A DNA stretch of 64,000 nt from Nepenthes gracilis. Taxonomy: Eukaryota > Streptophyta > Magnoliopsida > Caryophyllales > Nepenthaceae. The number at the start of each line of letters is the position of its first letter. The stretch's first letter is position 1. Location: the NCBI GenBank assembly GCA_033239525.1, contig BSYO01000005.1:24658519-24722518 (forward strand), in the 5' to 3' direction. A program made the translations under genes and the position numbers. Under the pieces are notes generated by a model, which saw only the letters and a list, made by a program, of their open reading frames with translations, was not told the DNA's origin and ran no database searches. Below, in pieces: positions 36,510 through 49,419 of the stretch.

Positions 36510-37799
36510 CTGGGATTGACATCGGCATCATCCTGATACAAACGACCAAAGGAAATTGAGGCAACTGGAAATACAAATGATACCGATTGTTGAACAGGAC
36601 TAGGGGCATGCAACTTTGAGACCTGTTAGGCATATCTTTTAAGTTCTTTTTCGTTTTTTCAAATGAGTTGACATAATTCTAACCATTCAAATTGTCATAT
36701 TAAAACATTCATTGTTTGGAAGATATGGTGCAACTTTTGCTCTGAGAATAGCTGCACCATTATTACAGATAGAACCCATATATGAGGAACGGAATAACTA
36801 GCAATTTCCCAGTTGACGGCAATGTTATTGTTCTTAACCTTTCCTAGTTACGTTTACAGGGAGCTTCGGTAGAGTTGTTGTCATTACTCCCAGTGAATAT
36901 AAGTTATTGTGATAGTTACAGAGGGATTAGCAAATTTTGTGGATCTTTTTGGAGAATTGAAGAGTCCAAGCATCACATCCATGTGTGCGGGTCAAGTGTC
37001 CAACATGGGTTTAGTAGGTTGGCAAAAGCAAATCATCACTTCAGCAAAGGTAAAGCGAGAGTTGACTAGACTATATCATTGCTGCTAACGGAAAAAATAC
37101 AAAAAAAAATTTTGAAAATTTTTGCTTTTTCTAATTTTCTTCTCAACTAATATGTTTATCCAACTTTTATACCAAGCAAACGCTCCAGCCAAATACACAA
37201 CATTCGGGCTTCAAAGGATCTGAGATTTAGGTCTGGTGTCTGTGTGTGTAACATCTACCACAGTCTGGTACTCAGCTGTTTCAAGTGTTTCTAGGGTGTT
37301 GGTTGACGAAAATGAGGTCCACTTTGTTTGGAGCTTTTGCTTTTTATAAAATTGAGGAAAAGTAATATTCAGGGAAAACCTAAGAGAAACAAAAATTGAG
37401 AATAAAAATGGGAAAAAAAGAGTTCAGAAAATTCTTGGTATTTTCAGCTCCTGACAACTCGGTCATGTAGGGAGACAAGGATTGTGCTGCACCTCATCCC
37501 ATCCTCCAAAGCATGTAGATCAACTTGATTAACAAAGACTCAAACTGAAAAAGCTGATGGGGAAACTATAAGAATTCTCTAATGTCATTCCACTGAACGA
37601 AGCAAAATATTCCAAAAGGTATAGTATGGTTAAATTATTATTTTCTAATTTCACACTGTATGTTTTTGTAGGATTACCTCTCCCCTTCTTAAACTCCCAT
37701 AAATCACTACTATTACCTTAGTGGTAAATTATCCAACCATCTTTCTCAGTGCCCAAATCATCTTAATTATCTTTTATAGGTGGTAAATGGTTAACACAT

Positions 37800-37958
37800 T
37801 CATTTAAGAGGGTGGTCTAGGGCATGATTCTCAACTAATGGGGTCTAGAAGATCAGATGTACACCTCTGTTGCATGGAGGTTGTTTTTTTGGTTTAAATC
37901 AGTAACTTTTAGGTAACAATGGAGCAGCCTTACTATTATGCCAAAACTAACCTCCATG
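37800..37958 (-). mobile_element. Au-like tRNA-derived SINE
   Basis: Minus strand: box A-like TGGCATAATAGTAAGG, then CTGCTCCATTGTTACC and a box B-like GATTTAAACC. A body follows with AAACAACCTCCATGCAA, GTACATCTGATCTTCTAGACCCC and ATGCCCTAGACCACCC. This order matches plant Au SINEs. Diverged and without a clear TSD. Confidence 0.7.
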
Positions 37959-38404
37959 TTACTACAGTAGGAAATTAATGTCTCTAATTTCCATAGTGTA
38001 GTTATATTTTGATTAGAAGTTACTCTGCACATAGGATGAGTAGGGATATCATTTTTTTTTGTTGTTGTTGTTTTGCAAATGAAAGAAAAAAAATTGAGAG
38101 TATCAAAGTTCCAAAGCAGAAAAGAAAAGGAGTTTGAGACTGATACGAAGAGAGTTACCTGCCTCTGTGAGCAGTCTCTACCATTGTTCTTTTTTATAGT
38201 TCTTTGCAATTCACACTATGAAGACTTATGCCTATTTGGGCATTGAAGTTTCCCAGATTCGGGGTTTTACCACAATAAAAACAAGGCTCTAACTTTCCGT
38301 TTTTCTCTTATATATGTTATCCAGTTATATAGAAATACGGCTGCATATATTTAGCATTCCCTAGATCTCATAATGTAGAAACTTTGTATACTGAGCAGCC
38401 CCCT

Positions 38405-38565
38405 TTTTGTGTGAGGGTGAGAAATGGTGCAAATACTGTGCAATGATAAGATGCCCAGTTATAACCTAAAAGTCATTGGTTCAATCCCAAAAAAAAAAAG
38501 GAAAAACAGCCACTTTACATGCTATGGTAAGATTGCATACGTAACAGCCTCTTTATAGCATTTGT
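38405..38565 (+). mobile_element. Au-like tRNA-derived SINE
   Basis: Plus strand: box A-like TGTGCAATGATAAGATG, box B GGTTCAATCCC fitting the pol III consensus, then GGAAAAACAGCCACTTTACATG and GGTAAGATTGCATACGTAACAG, matching the GGAAACAGCC...GTAAGGCTGCGTAC body of Au SINEs. An internal A run (11 bases) follows box B. It lies about 450 bp from the opposite-strand SINE at 37800. Confidence 0.72.
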
Positions 38566-39528
38566 AAATTTTATATACTAGAACTTCAAGCAGCGAATCT
38601 TGAAGTGGAAGATAACATGTCTTTAGTAAGTTCTAAAAATTCAAGTGCTGAAATTAAAAGAAGTGAGATGCTGAATCTTTAATGCTACACATTTAAGTGC
38701 TGTAATTTAAAGAGAAAAATAACACTTACAAAGCTGAAATTGCAAGACAACTAGACATCAGAAAGTTTAAGAAATAGTGAAATTATATGCTTTTAAGGTT
38801 GCCAGAAATTCCAGTCATAAATATATAGCGGGTCCTATACTTGAAATATTTTTTTAAAAAAATCCTACCAAAGGAATTTGATTTCTATCTGGAAAATAAT
38901 TAATATATAAATATCATGGATGAACTAATATATCGGTATTAGACTCCTAATACCGATATTCTTTTGAATTGCTGCAAAACTATGGTATATTATTATATCA
39001 ACGATATATTGGCTATTATAGCTAATATTTAGCTGATAAAAAGGCCAATATTTTTCAATACTTCATAATTTTTAGAAATTTTTTTCGATATATTTCATAT
39101 TGATACGTATTGTTTGATATATTTGATACCAACATGATTGCAACCAATATGATTGCAACCAATATTAATATTTATATTTTCATCCATGATAAATATAGAC
39201 AAATACCAGCCTTAAGCGTTACATATGCATGTATATTTACATGTTGCCCATTCAGCAAGATAGTTAAATCAAAGACCACCACAGAGCTCCAAACAACTGA
39301 AAGCATTAGTATGGTAATTAATACAATTAAGTCTTTCCCAAAAAAATTCTTCTTGCATGTTTCGATATAGAAGACCAAACTTCAAACCCAGTTCCCAATT
39401 TTCTAAAAATAAGAAACATGTTCACAAATTACCATCAAGGGATGGTGTGAAGACGTGCCTCTCAAATCAATATAATCAGTGCATATCAACGCAAGCATCA
39501 AGTATTCAGCACAAAAATTCACAATTAC

Positions 39529-42500
39529 CTTCTTATGTGTATTGACAATCTCCTCATTGTGCAATCCCTCTGCTTCTCCTTCAGAGTCTGTCATCTCTTC
39601 ACATTCAAATTCTACATGTTCTACTTCTTCATCAGAATCACTTAACTCTTCCTGTTCCATCACTATCTCTGGCAGGGACTGGTTTCCATTACCATCCTTG
39701 CTGCAATCACCACCATCCTTGCTCGCTTCAAAAGCAGAAAATTTAAGAGAATATAGTTTGTCAGTTATTCTATTTGTAACAGAATCTGCATCACAAAGTT
39801 CATTCAGTAAGATATATTTACCGTGGATTTTGTGTGTGTCTGTTGCATCTTCAACAGAATGCACTGTGCTTATCGACAAGGCCACAAGATTACCTTCAAT
39901 CAAATCCCTTCCTAAATATTTATCCTTTCTAGGTGCGGAATTTAGGTTGATCTCCAAGTCCAAACCATTTGCATCACCACTGAAAGTAGTGGATTTAGCA
40001 CAAGCAGCCAAATTAGAAGCAGAACCACAAGCATTAAAAGGAGTGTGAGGTTGGGATAATGCATCTCTAGACAGATCAAAATCCACCGATAAATGGGAAG
40101 TTGGGTGAGCATCAGAGATATTAGAAACAACATCACTTCTTTGCAAAAGAGGATGGAAGTTGAGACCACATGATGTAGAAACAGTTTTCCTTGACCACAA
40201 AGATTTATGTAAGCCAGAAACAGACAAGTCTTTTGGGCAGGGATTCTGAAAGGGATGTGCATTCACTGGAAAGAAACTGAATGAGCTTGGCGTCCTAGTG
40301 CTACAGTTCAGGGGGTAATATGGTAGATGCCCATCTTCAGGGACCTCATAAAGTAAAGGATGCATTAGAAGGTCTGAGCCGTGGCCTTTTTCTTCATTAG
40401 CATATCTATTCTTAAAGAATCCAGACTCTTGCGAAGAGAACTTTGGAATATTCGGATTCAATATCTTACTTCTGTTTTGAGTTGCATTGACTAAATATGC
40501 TGACCCTACAACACAACTAGGAGTGCAACCAGAATTTTCTGCCCCAGCACCAATACTACCCGCCACACCAACCACAGTAGATGCTCCATGCTGGGAACTT
40601 CTAAAAGCAGCCTGAGATATAACGCGAACAGAAGGAGGAAGATTGACAGGAGGTAAATCTGGGGCTAATCTAATCAAGCGGGAACTCCTAGGCCTGCGGG
40701 ACCTATATGGCCTAAAGATTGGCTTGTATTTAGAGGAGTTCAAGGTCAAATCAGGCACTGGACAATTTGGAGCCATGTTGTGAGATTCAAAAGATAAATA
40801 ATGTGCTGGATTAGAATCAGGTTCACGGGTGTCTTCCACAGGAGCAGGAAACTCATGAGATCGACATCTTTCAGATTGAAATTCTTGGTTTCCATGGTTA
40901 CCTGGCTCCTCCCTGACCCTCTTACATACTTCAGCTGATAAATTAGGTTGGCATCTAGACTTAAGATGCAAGGGAGATATTTCAGAAGAAATAGTGCTGG
41001 TGGAAGGTGGCTGCCAATCTGCCAAAAAGGCCTCATGCACGTATGCTTCATTGTCATTGTCCATGCAATCCTCTCCACTGCCATTGGGTCGTCCTGCATT
41101 TTCAATCTGGTAGCCCTTAAGTAAGTTCAAATGTTAAAGAAAAATGATTGTTCAAGAAAATAAAAATACCTCTCAAATCAACAAGACAGTATATGTTCAA
41201 CTTATGTAATAATCAGTCAGCTTAGATATTTTATTTGACATAAAAGAAATTAAATAACACTATTGAATACAAGTTGAAACAGTCCAATCAAAGCTTTATT
41301 TTAAAAAAATGCCACGTTGCAAAGAAAGAGAAGTGCAAAAAAACCAGTCCGGCTTAAGCCCCTAGCAACCAAATAAACTAGTAAGTCCTAAAACTTAGCA
41401 ATAAAGTAGCAAGTCCTAAAACTTAGCAACAAATCTCTGTCATAATCACATTTGTACGCACATTGAATGTGGTTTTAGATTATCATACCTAATAGGGTAC
41501 CTAACCAAATGGAATCCTCCAATTCATCGGATATCATTTCCTTCTGTTCTCTCAATTTTTGGTGGGGTCGTGGAATTTATTGTGTACATTTAGATTGTGC
41601 TTGCAAGTCAGGCATCTCTCAATAAGCATCTAAAATGTACCTCATTATCAGATGTATGCGGACTTCTTATCGCTGCAGTTTTCCTCTGCCTCCTCCTCAA
41701 TTCATATAATCGCCTTTTCTCCCTCTTTGCTGAATCCATCCTGTATGATTTCTGAGTACCATGAGCGATGCGCCACTGCCGTTGAAGAAGGGATGGGTCC
41801 CTGTACGGAACAATAAATTTCCAAATCGACATCCAGTCCAGTTTAAAAACTCTAAGCCCCTGGTGTCATGTACAAGTAAAATGCAACAGAAAAGAACAAT
41901 ATCACTAGAAGATCCTCATGGATTGCCTTTTTTTCAGAAAAAGGAAAAGTATGTCAGGTTTAAAAAATCTACCAAATACAATTACCTCACTAATACGAGC
42001 TTTCTCTTCTGTTGTAAGTGGTGACGTTTTCATCCTCCTAACTGCCTGCATAACATGGGAAACAATTTCGAACTCAGATATTTTGTAAAAATCAAATTTT
42101 CTAGAGGGCTGTCCTTGCTCATCCTCAGTAAAGAGAGAAAGCCGAGAATGCTAAGGGAAGGATTTCAGAAAAAAATAGAAAGATTGATAAAGTTCCCAAT
42201 TCAAGAGGTCTCCAAGAGAAAATACTTCACTGGTAATTCATTTCATACTCTATCTATTCCACTTCCCCTATTTATACACTTAATTGGGAGTATATTCCCC
42301 ATCATGCTAATCCTATTCTCTTAACTAAAAGAAGGTAACTACCGCAAAAAAAAAAAAAAAGAGGAAACAGGTGGAATATAATAGGTTGCCATCTTGTTGA
42401 GAGTTAGTTACATTCACTCCTCACATGTCATGCATATGACTTCTACTTGTTGCTGACTTGGTTAGTTGCCATGTCCTTCTCACGTGCTGCTGCACGGACA

Positions 42501-45500
42501 CCAACTAGCTGTCCTCTTTTCCACTGATCCACCACCCTTCTATCTGACGGTGGAGAGTGTCCCACTTGTACGGCTGTCATGACATAATTCTGAGCACCCA
42601 GCTGCGCCCTCTTCACATGATGCTGGTGACATGAGCTGTATGCCCTTATTTTCGGTCTGCCACCTTGTCATCTGACGGTGGAGGCAATCCCATGTCTGCA
42701 GCTGTGATGTGCTTGATCTGAGCCCTTATCCTTCGTCTGTTCCCTTAGATACTATCAAAACTCTTTCCTGCGGTGCCTTCTTTGTTTTTTTTTTTTTTTT
42801 CTTTCTAGGGTTTTCCTTCAAATTTTCATTAATCAATGTATTATTTTTCCTTGCTCTTTTTCTTTTTTTTTTGGCTTTTCTGCCGCTCACATATTTTAAG
42901 ATCCATTGCCTTTGTTTTCCTTTCTTTCAATAAAAAAATGAGAATAGCAAAGTTGTTCCAGTGTAACCTAAAGGCTACAGATTTACTCACGGAAAGTTGA
43001 AAACAACCTCTCATACATTGAGCCAGCCTTTTGAGATAGTTGTTTTCACAGCCAGATTTCTATCAGAGAAGCAAGACATGGGATCATACAGGACAAAGCC
43101 AGAGGTTCAATGATACAGAAATGATAGCTCGCCACCATTCATATGCTAAAGTTAAGGTAAAGTGTCCCATAGACATTTTCAAGTGTCTCATTGAATTTAT
43201 TAAATGTCACTACCATTGATGTGTAGAAGTAGTATGACCAATCAGATGAGACAGGCTACCATAAAACAGAAAGTCCAAATTAATATTTGTGGATTTTTTT
43301 ACTCTGGATTGGGTAGCAAGGAATCAATTGCAAAGTGTGTGTGCCATGGTTTGATACGCCAGCACAAATTAAGAAGAAATTGTAAATCATAGGCATCAAG
43401 AACAATGAATTCAAATACTGCTGATTTAATATAAAATACGCCCTCCCAAAATAGAATAAAAATGATTTGCCTACATAGAAGGAATTGATAAATACCTTTA
43501 TTGGATTGTCTGGTGCTTTTGAAGAGCAGCGATTTTTTTGTCTCACAAAAATCTGCAACACAGCAGAAAGTATTTAATCTGCATACTCATTAAGCAAGCT
43601 TAAAGAATCCACAAACAGCAAGTCCTGACTGACTGATAGTTATTTAACCCAATCTGGAAAATAAAATTATATATACACCCTAGATACAGGGGCATACTTC
43701 CTTACAATAAAAAATGAATGCACACTTCAAAGAAGCTTTTCTTTTCTTTCTATTTTCATGGATTCCATAAACAACAGCATGTTCTGAAACTCAATTTTTT
43801 CCTTTTTTGGGGGAAACAGTAAGCATGTCTTGAATTTTTATGTAAGCAAGACAGAAAAAATGGAATCAAATATGCACTTTAAGTAGATTCATTGCAGGAC
43901 GCACACTTCTTTTCTCCTTTTTCCCTTATCATATAAGTAAAATGCAGGATTGGTGGTGATTGATCCCAGGCCAGTACTGGTGAGTGCCACTACCAGCCTA
44001 AGCTTGATTTCCCCCTTCTTTTTTACCATAAAAGTGAATGCCACTTCAAAAAGTTTTCGTTTTTGTAGTCCCTTCTTTCCCTTTCCTCTTATTTCTGTTA
44101 TTCAGCTTGCGGCCCCATTGGACAAGATACAAACACACATAACTACAAAAGATAGCAGCTCATCACTATAACAGAATGATGTCAAAATAACTTAAAAGCT
44201 GAATGATGCCGGTTTAACGTACAAGAATAACTTCTCTACAAAATTACAAACAGACAACTAGGGGCAATTCAATTCACCCTGCTTCTACCTAGGGTTGTAT
44301 AAAAAATAGTTCACAAAAATTTCTATTTCAAGTAAACTTCTCTTGCGACCTAGGACAATTTTATGCACACATCAAACCCTTCTCACACCCCATGATACGA
44401 GAATATTGTGTATTAGGCTGTCCTTTTATTATCCTAAAGCTGAAATGACAGCACTTAGGGTGAACTATGAACCCTCAATATCAAAAGGAGGTCCTTCCTG
44501 AACCCCAAACCCCCAAAATTTGGGCCATTCTAAAAGTAAAAACAACAAGAATAGAAGAATCTCTGAACCAATGGTTTTTAATCCATCCCAGTTACTTTTC
44601 TTACAGAGAAAGAAGAAAGTATAATAAAGGAAAAAGATGATAGATAAAAACAGGAGAAGGCATGAGGTTCAAAGACAAAAAAGCAGAAATTAAATAATAC
44701 ACACGCGCACACGCACACACACAAAACACAAATGAAAACATAAAAACAAGCCTGCTCCTTAACAAGATAATTATGAATACACCAGATCCATTTGGATGTG
44801 CAACTTAAATGGAGTTGCAATTTCATAAATTCCCTTTCTCTACAACTTCTCTGAACCAAAAATCATTATGAAGCAAACATATCAATCAAATTTTACATAA
44901 TTTAGTAAGCTATTTTTGCCTCTTTTGAGGCAACTCTGATGCACCTATAATTAGTCATCACCAGACTCGTATAACAGTTGATGTCATCCCCATTAAATTT
45001 CAATTTTAGGCCATATTACTCTTCAAACCCCCATATGGCAACTTAGGTATGAAGAAAAACCTTCCAAATGAAAAGGATCACAGCCATCTTCCAGGTACAA
45101 TGTTAAGCAGAAAAATTAAATGGCATAGCCATTAAACAAAACAAGCATTACACGGATAAAAGAAGTCCCAAAAAACTGTACCATCACGCTTGAAGCAAGT
45201 GATCAGCCCTGCTTGACACACTTTCAAAGTGCAGAAGGGGTTAAAAGCTCCTCTAATAAAATGACCATGTTGTAAAGATAATCTAGGTTCTTAAACTAAT
45301 TTAACAATAGTTTCGACTATTTGCCGGCAGCTATCTGCAAGGGCTACACTCACCACACATCCCTAGCTACTTTCCTTCCCTGTTTAAAAAGTTCACTTTT
45401 CCACAAAATTCTAAGATGAACTACTATTAGGAAAAAGAATAAAACAACACAACATACTACAACACTTACCAAAGAAACTACATTAATAGCAAATGTAGCA

Positions 45501-48222
45501 ACAGATCAAGATGCCCCTTCATAGAAATCAAATAAGATCCTCAAGAAAGCCACTCGAATCGAGTTTCATGAAGAGACAGAAGACTACACCTCTAGCACGG
45601 TTAGCACTACTGGTAAGATCATTAATTCTAGATATGATGCAAGTTTCAACTTTCCCATAGAACCATCAAAGGCATGCAAATAATGCATTTGGAACATATT
45701 GCGATTACAAAAGGCAAAGAATCACGCTGATCATAACAATTGGAAGAAAAAGGTCCTATTTTCTCTCAGAGAGTTTTATGCTATTTAGAGACCTAAAATT
45801 AACTACCTGATGCTTCGATTTGCAAGGAAGGAAACGCTGTTGAATTGCTTTCCAATCAGTATTGTATTCCATCAACCCCATTGCCAGTAGCCTGCAGTTA
45901 AATTTAATGGAACAAGTGAAACTTCATAGATTGCATAATTTTACATCTTTAAAAGAATATACAGCCATACAGTTTATATCACTAGCTTGTTCAAGCATTC
46001 TCATAAAAACAGAAATATGTTTCACGAAGATGACCTTAGCCCTATTATAAAACATTTATCCTGTCAGATCTCAAACATGCGTGATTTAACAATCTCTGAA
46101 AAGGGCAAAATTGACAGGAGAAAACTTGTAATGAAAAATAAACACCTAGCTTACAAAGAAACAATGCCCAAATACTTACTCATCCTCCACATCTGTGAAA
46201 AGTATCCGATGCGCAACAGGTGCTGGGGGTGGCTTGTGAGGGAATAATGCTGGGTTGAACAGTGAAAAGAACTGCTGTGCCAACTTAGCAATTGGTTTAG
46301 GGACTAGGGCAACAGATTGCTTCTTGGTATTCTCGACAAGGGTAGCAGCCAACGTCTTTTTTGGAGGTTTATGATTTAAAGATGAAGATGGCACTACACT
46401 GTTTTCTGGAGTTGCTGCAGATCCTTTAGTAATTTCACCCTTAATTTGAGCAAAAGGTGGACAAACAGCAAGTGGGAAAAGAGGTTCCTTCTCAAAATGA
46501 ATACTGCTGGATGCTTCCAAATAATGCCGCTGATGCTCCCGCGCAGCTGAAAAGGGTGAAAAAAAATAGAGAAATTACAATGCAGTTAAATCAACCTCTG
46601 ACCAAACATCAGAGAAATGAAAATGCAGTACAATAAGCAGATTCCCTCATCAACATACCAGTTGAAACATCATCCATATATCTTCCAACTAGCTTAAGTG
46701 GTGCAACATCCAAAATAGAGAGGATTGGACCAACCACAACAGGTAGCCACCCAGAACCCTGACTAACTTGAGAAGAATCTGCTGGTACTGATCTGACATG
46801 TCCATATCTTTCATCAGAGAGGAGAAGGTTGACACAACCTTCAGATTTACTATTTATAGAAGACAAGCCTCTCAGATCATCAATTGTTTGAGATGACCAA
46901 GCAGTGTCCTCCGGTGGCAAATATCTGCAATCCTCATCCACTGCTGATGGGTGTATGTATGGCGGACAAAAGCAAAAACTTGGATAAGGAATATTTCTCC
47001 AAGCTAGTACTTTTTCAAGTTGACAAAGCATCTCTGATAGTAGACCCTGCACCTGAGAGGCAATGTGTTGCCGAGATGGTTCAAGAACACAAAGAGAATA
47101 TACCTGGATAAGAAGCTGCACGTGCTCATGTAGTAAACAATACAGCTGGCCTACTTGATGAGGCATGAACCCATTCATTAAACATTCCTGTGGTGAAGAC
47201 AGAAAGTGTGAAGCAGGCATCAAATGTCTACCATCAATATTAGGACCAGGAGCAATTGGGGCAGAAGGCAATAGTGGACGTAATGGTCTCTTTGCCTTTT
47301 CTGAGCGATGCTTTTTACTTTGGATAGAAGCTCTTTGGCGCCTTTTTTGCCTCGTCTCAGGACGTCGACCAGCTCTCTCATTCTCCTCCTTCCAGTTTGA
47401 GATCAGCAAGCAATCATCCAGATCACTCTCCAGTGCTTCTTCAATTTCTATCTCGAAGTCTGCATCATTATCTTCATCATCATCATTTCCAATTTCTTGC
47501 GTTGTACGTTCATCGCCATCTCCACCCTGCAACACAGCTGCAAGAAATTTCCTATACTCTTCTTCCTCATTAACATTTTGAAGGTCATCATCATCAGTTT
47601 CTTGAAGAAAAGTCTCCAACTCATCCAGCGTAAAACTGGCAAGAGAATAGCGAGCTCTAGTGCGCTTGCAGATGGCATCATCATTGTCATCGAAACCAGT
47701 TATGGGCTTACATAAACTAGTGTTGTGAATCCCCGTCTCCAGAACATAAATGGCAACATCAGTTCCACTGCTAGAGCCATTATCCCTTACCTCACGAGTT
47801 TCATCTTGTGGTCCGGCCATCAAAAGAGATTTTCTTTTCTTAGATTTTTCACAAGCCTCTTCCAAAGCAACTTTATTTTGCATCACAATCCTCCCATCCT
47901 GCCCAACATTACCAGTACTATCCCATTTCTTGTCATGCACCAGCTTGGATGATCTGGTGCCTCCATGCAAGGTATTTTCACCACCACTGTCCACAACATT
48001 AGCATCCAAACCTTCTATTTCCAAGCTCAGGCTTGAAGAAGCTTCTACAGAAGGGCTTCCTTTTAGAAAGGGATTGAAATCTGCATCGTCGTCCTCTTCT
48101 TCATCCGCCTCAGGTTCCAATGAACTCTTATTGAAGTCAGACAAATTTGATCTAGCGGGCAAGTCATTTTCATAACTCCCATCCCCATGTTTATTGGATA
48201 TCAAATTGTAATGTGAAGACAT
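39529..48222 (-). CDS. GON4L-like SANT/Myb-type nuclear protein (3' end not placed)
   Basis: Exons: 46659-48222, 46180-46546, 45807-45891, 43496-43552, 41986-42045, 41641-41859 and 39529-41106. Junctions are GT-AG, phases agree and there are 1310 codons without a stop. The N-terminal part is acidic (EADEEEDDDADFNPFLKG, then DNDADFEIEIEEALESDLDD). It contains YSLASFTLDELETFLQETDD and EEEYRKFLAAVLQGGDGD, segments I know from plant homeodomain-like/GON-4-like proteins. A basic RRPETRQKRRQRA patch may be a nuclear signal. Residues about 644-784 form the SANT-like module: MGLMEYNTDWKAIQQRFLP, FVRQKNRCSSKAPDNPIK, FKLDWMSIWKFIVPYRDP and RQWRIAHGTQKSY. The C-terminal exon is Ser/Pro-rich, then acidic. 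Likely a chromatin or transcription regulator. The start is the ATG at 48220-48222 (MSSHYN). The last exon ends at a donor AAGAAG|GTAATT; reading on gives 42 codons to a stop. Confidence 0.85.
42531..42790. repeat. GC-rich two-copy repeat in a GON4L intron
   Basis: CTGACGGTGGAG...TCCCA occurs at about 42545 and 42673, followed by a matching CTGTCATGAC/CTGTGATGTG and CTGAGC(A/C)CC, a period of about 128 bp. It lies in the intron between the exons at 41986 and 43496. It is probably a transposon fragment; no termini are seen. Confidence 0.5.
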
Positions 48223-49236
48223 CTTCAACAAAAAAATGTCTTCCAATAATGAATTAAGGCTTCGAAAGCATCAAAATTAGTTATGATCTTCAGCTTCCAC
48301 AGCAACAACGGACCAGTACTCTATTGAACGGTAAAAAAAACAAAGCAACTGAATTTGACAATCTAAGACGAGAGAGAAGTGTCAATGTCCATCAGAGTGT
48401 ATCGTACGCAAAGCAGATCATACACGGAAATTAGGAAAACTCCCAACTATCCTGATGTTTTACGGTGTACACGCTCTGCCTGCGTCTTAATGAATACATA
48501 AGCCCCATAATTATTTTTTTAATGGAAAAGCCTCCAAGCTCTCCAATTGACAATGATCGGTTACCACTTACCAGGCGCAAAATTGATACTCTAATTTTCA
48601 TAGGCAAGAAAGCAAGTCAACATTCGCTAATCTAAATAATGTCAAATGATATTCACATTACCACATTTAATGACCAACCAAAGGCTTTCCCTCAACATCA
48701 ATTCCTTAATCTCATTTATACGCAAAAACATGTCAAATTTCCAACCCAATTGAAAGTAATATTTGCATTACTATGCTTGACAAAATGAACAAACCAACTT
48801 CAAGAACGCACAAAACCTGCTCAGAGGCGGCGACGATATTTGAGAGCCGGCGGAAGACGAGGAGGATGGTCGCTAGTGATGAATCGCCAAGCAAGATGGA
48901 AAAAACGATAGAAAAACCACCCAACCTAATAGATCCTTCACATAAAATTAAGGGCAGGAAGAGATATGATGAGCGGCAAAGTCTGGACGAACGATGATGA
49001 GGAGAAAAGAAGTCGCCCACTAGGGATGTAATGCAGCCGCGAAAACTAGATGAACGAATATGAGATAGAGAAAAGACGAGGGCCCTGGATCGCTCAAAGA
49101 AGACTCGCGAAGAGGAGAAAGAAGCAGGGGATCGATTCGCGAAGATAAAACGCACTGGATCGCCTCGCGCGGATAGAGAAGAACGCCCGACCGGAGAAGC
49201 TTGTGCAGCGAAGAAAAAATTGAGAAACAAACTCAC
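48223..49236 (-). other. Putative first intron / 5' region of the GON4L-like gene
   Basis: About 1 kb between the ATG and the candidate 5' UTR exon. A T-rich acceptor-like TTTTTTTGTTGAAG sits immediately before the ATG. A long minus-strand open frame at 48733-49392 crosses the candidate splice donor and has no recognisable domain, so I treat it as non-coding. Confidence 0.4.
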
Positions 49237-49335
49237 CGTTTTGGGAAAAGTCGTTCGATCGGAACATGGGGCGTGAGTCGGGTCATCTTTGGGGACACCC
49301 TCGCTCCTAGGGTCTTTTTTATTAAAAATAAATAA
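49237..49335 (-). promoter_or_regulatory. Candidate non-coding first exon of the GON4L-like gene
   Basis: Minus-strand GC-richer sequence ends in a strong donor AAAACG|GTGAGTTTG (exon edge at 49237). Upstream it turns AT-rich (TTTATTTATTTATTTTT near 49325-49345). This pattern fits a short 5' UTR exon and core promoter. The right limit is a guess. Confidence 0.4.
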
Positions 49336-49419
49336 ATAAATTGAATTTTTAAAAAACTTAAAACACCCGCAGCTCTTCAATTCAGGTTCCACAGCTGTAA
49401 CCTAACATCCAATTTATTA

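Larger units (their letters stand above)
36510..39528. other. Region 3' of the GON4L-like gene, no certain exon
   Basis: Apart from the two SINEs, this 3-kb stretch is AT-rich. The missing 3' exon(s) and 3' UTR of the GON4L-like gene should lie here or slightly further left, but I could not recognise coding sequence. A perfect 13-bp stem hairpin (ATATCGGTATTAG, loop ACTC) is at 38930-38959. Confidence 0.5.

Noticed and set aside
38405..38500. tRNA gene suggested by box A and box B
   Set aside because: No acceptor stem or anticodon arm can be formed and the downstream body matches a SINE.
48733..49392. 219-codon minus-strand open frame
   Set aside because: It crosses a strong splice donor at 49236, has no domain and mixes UTR-like and intron-like sequence.
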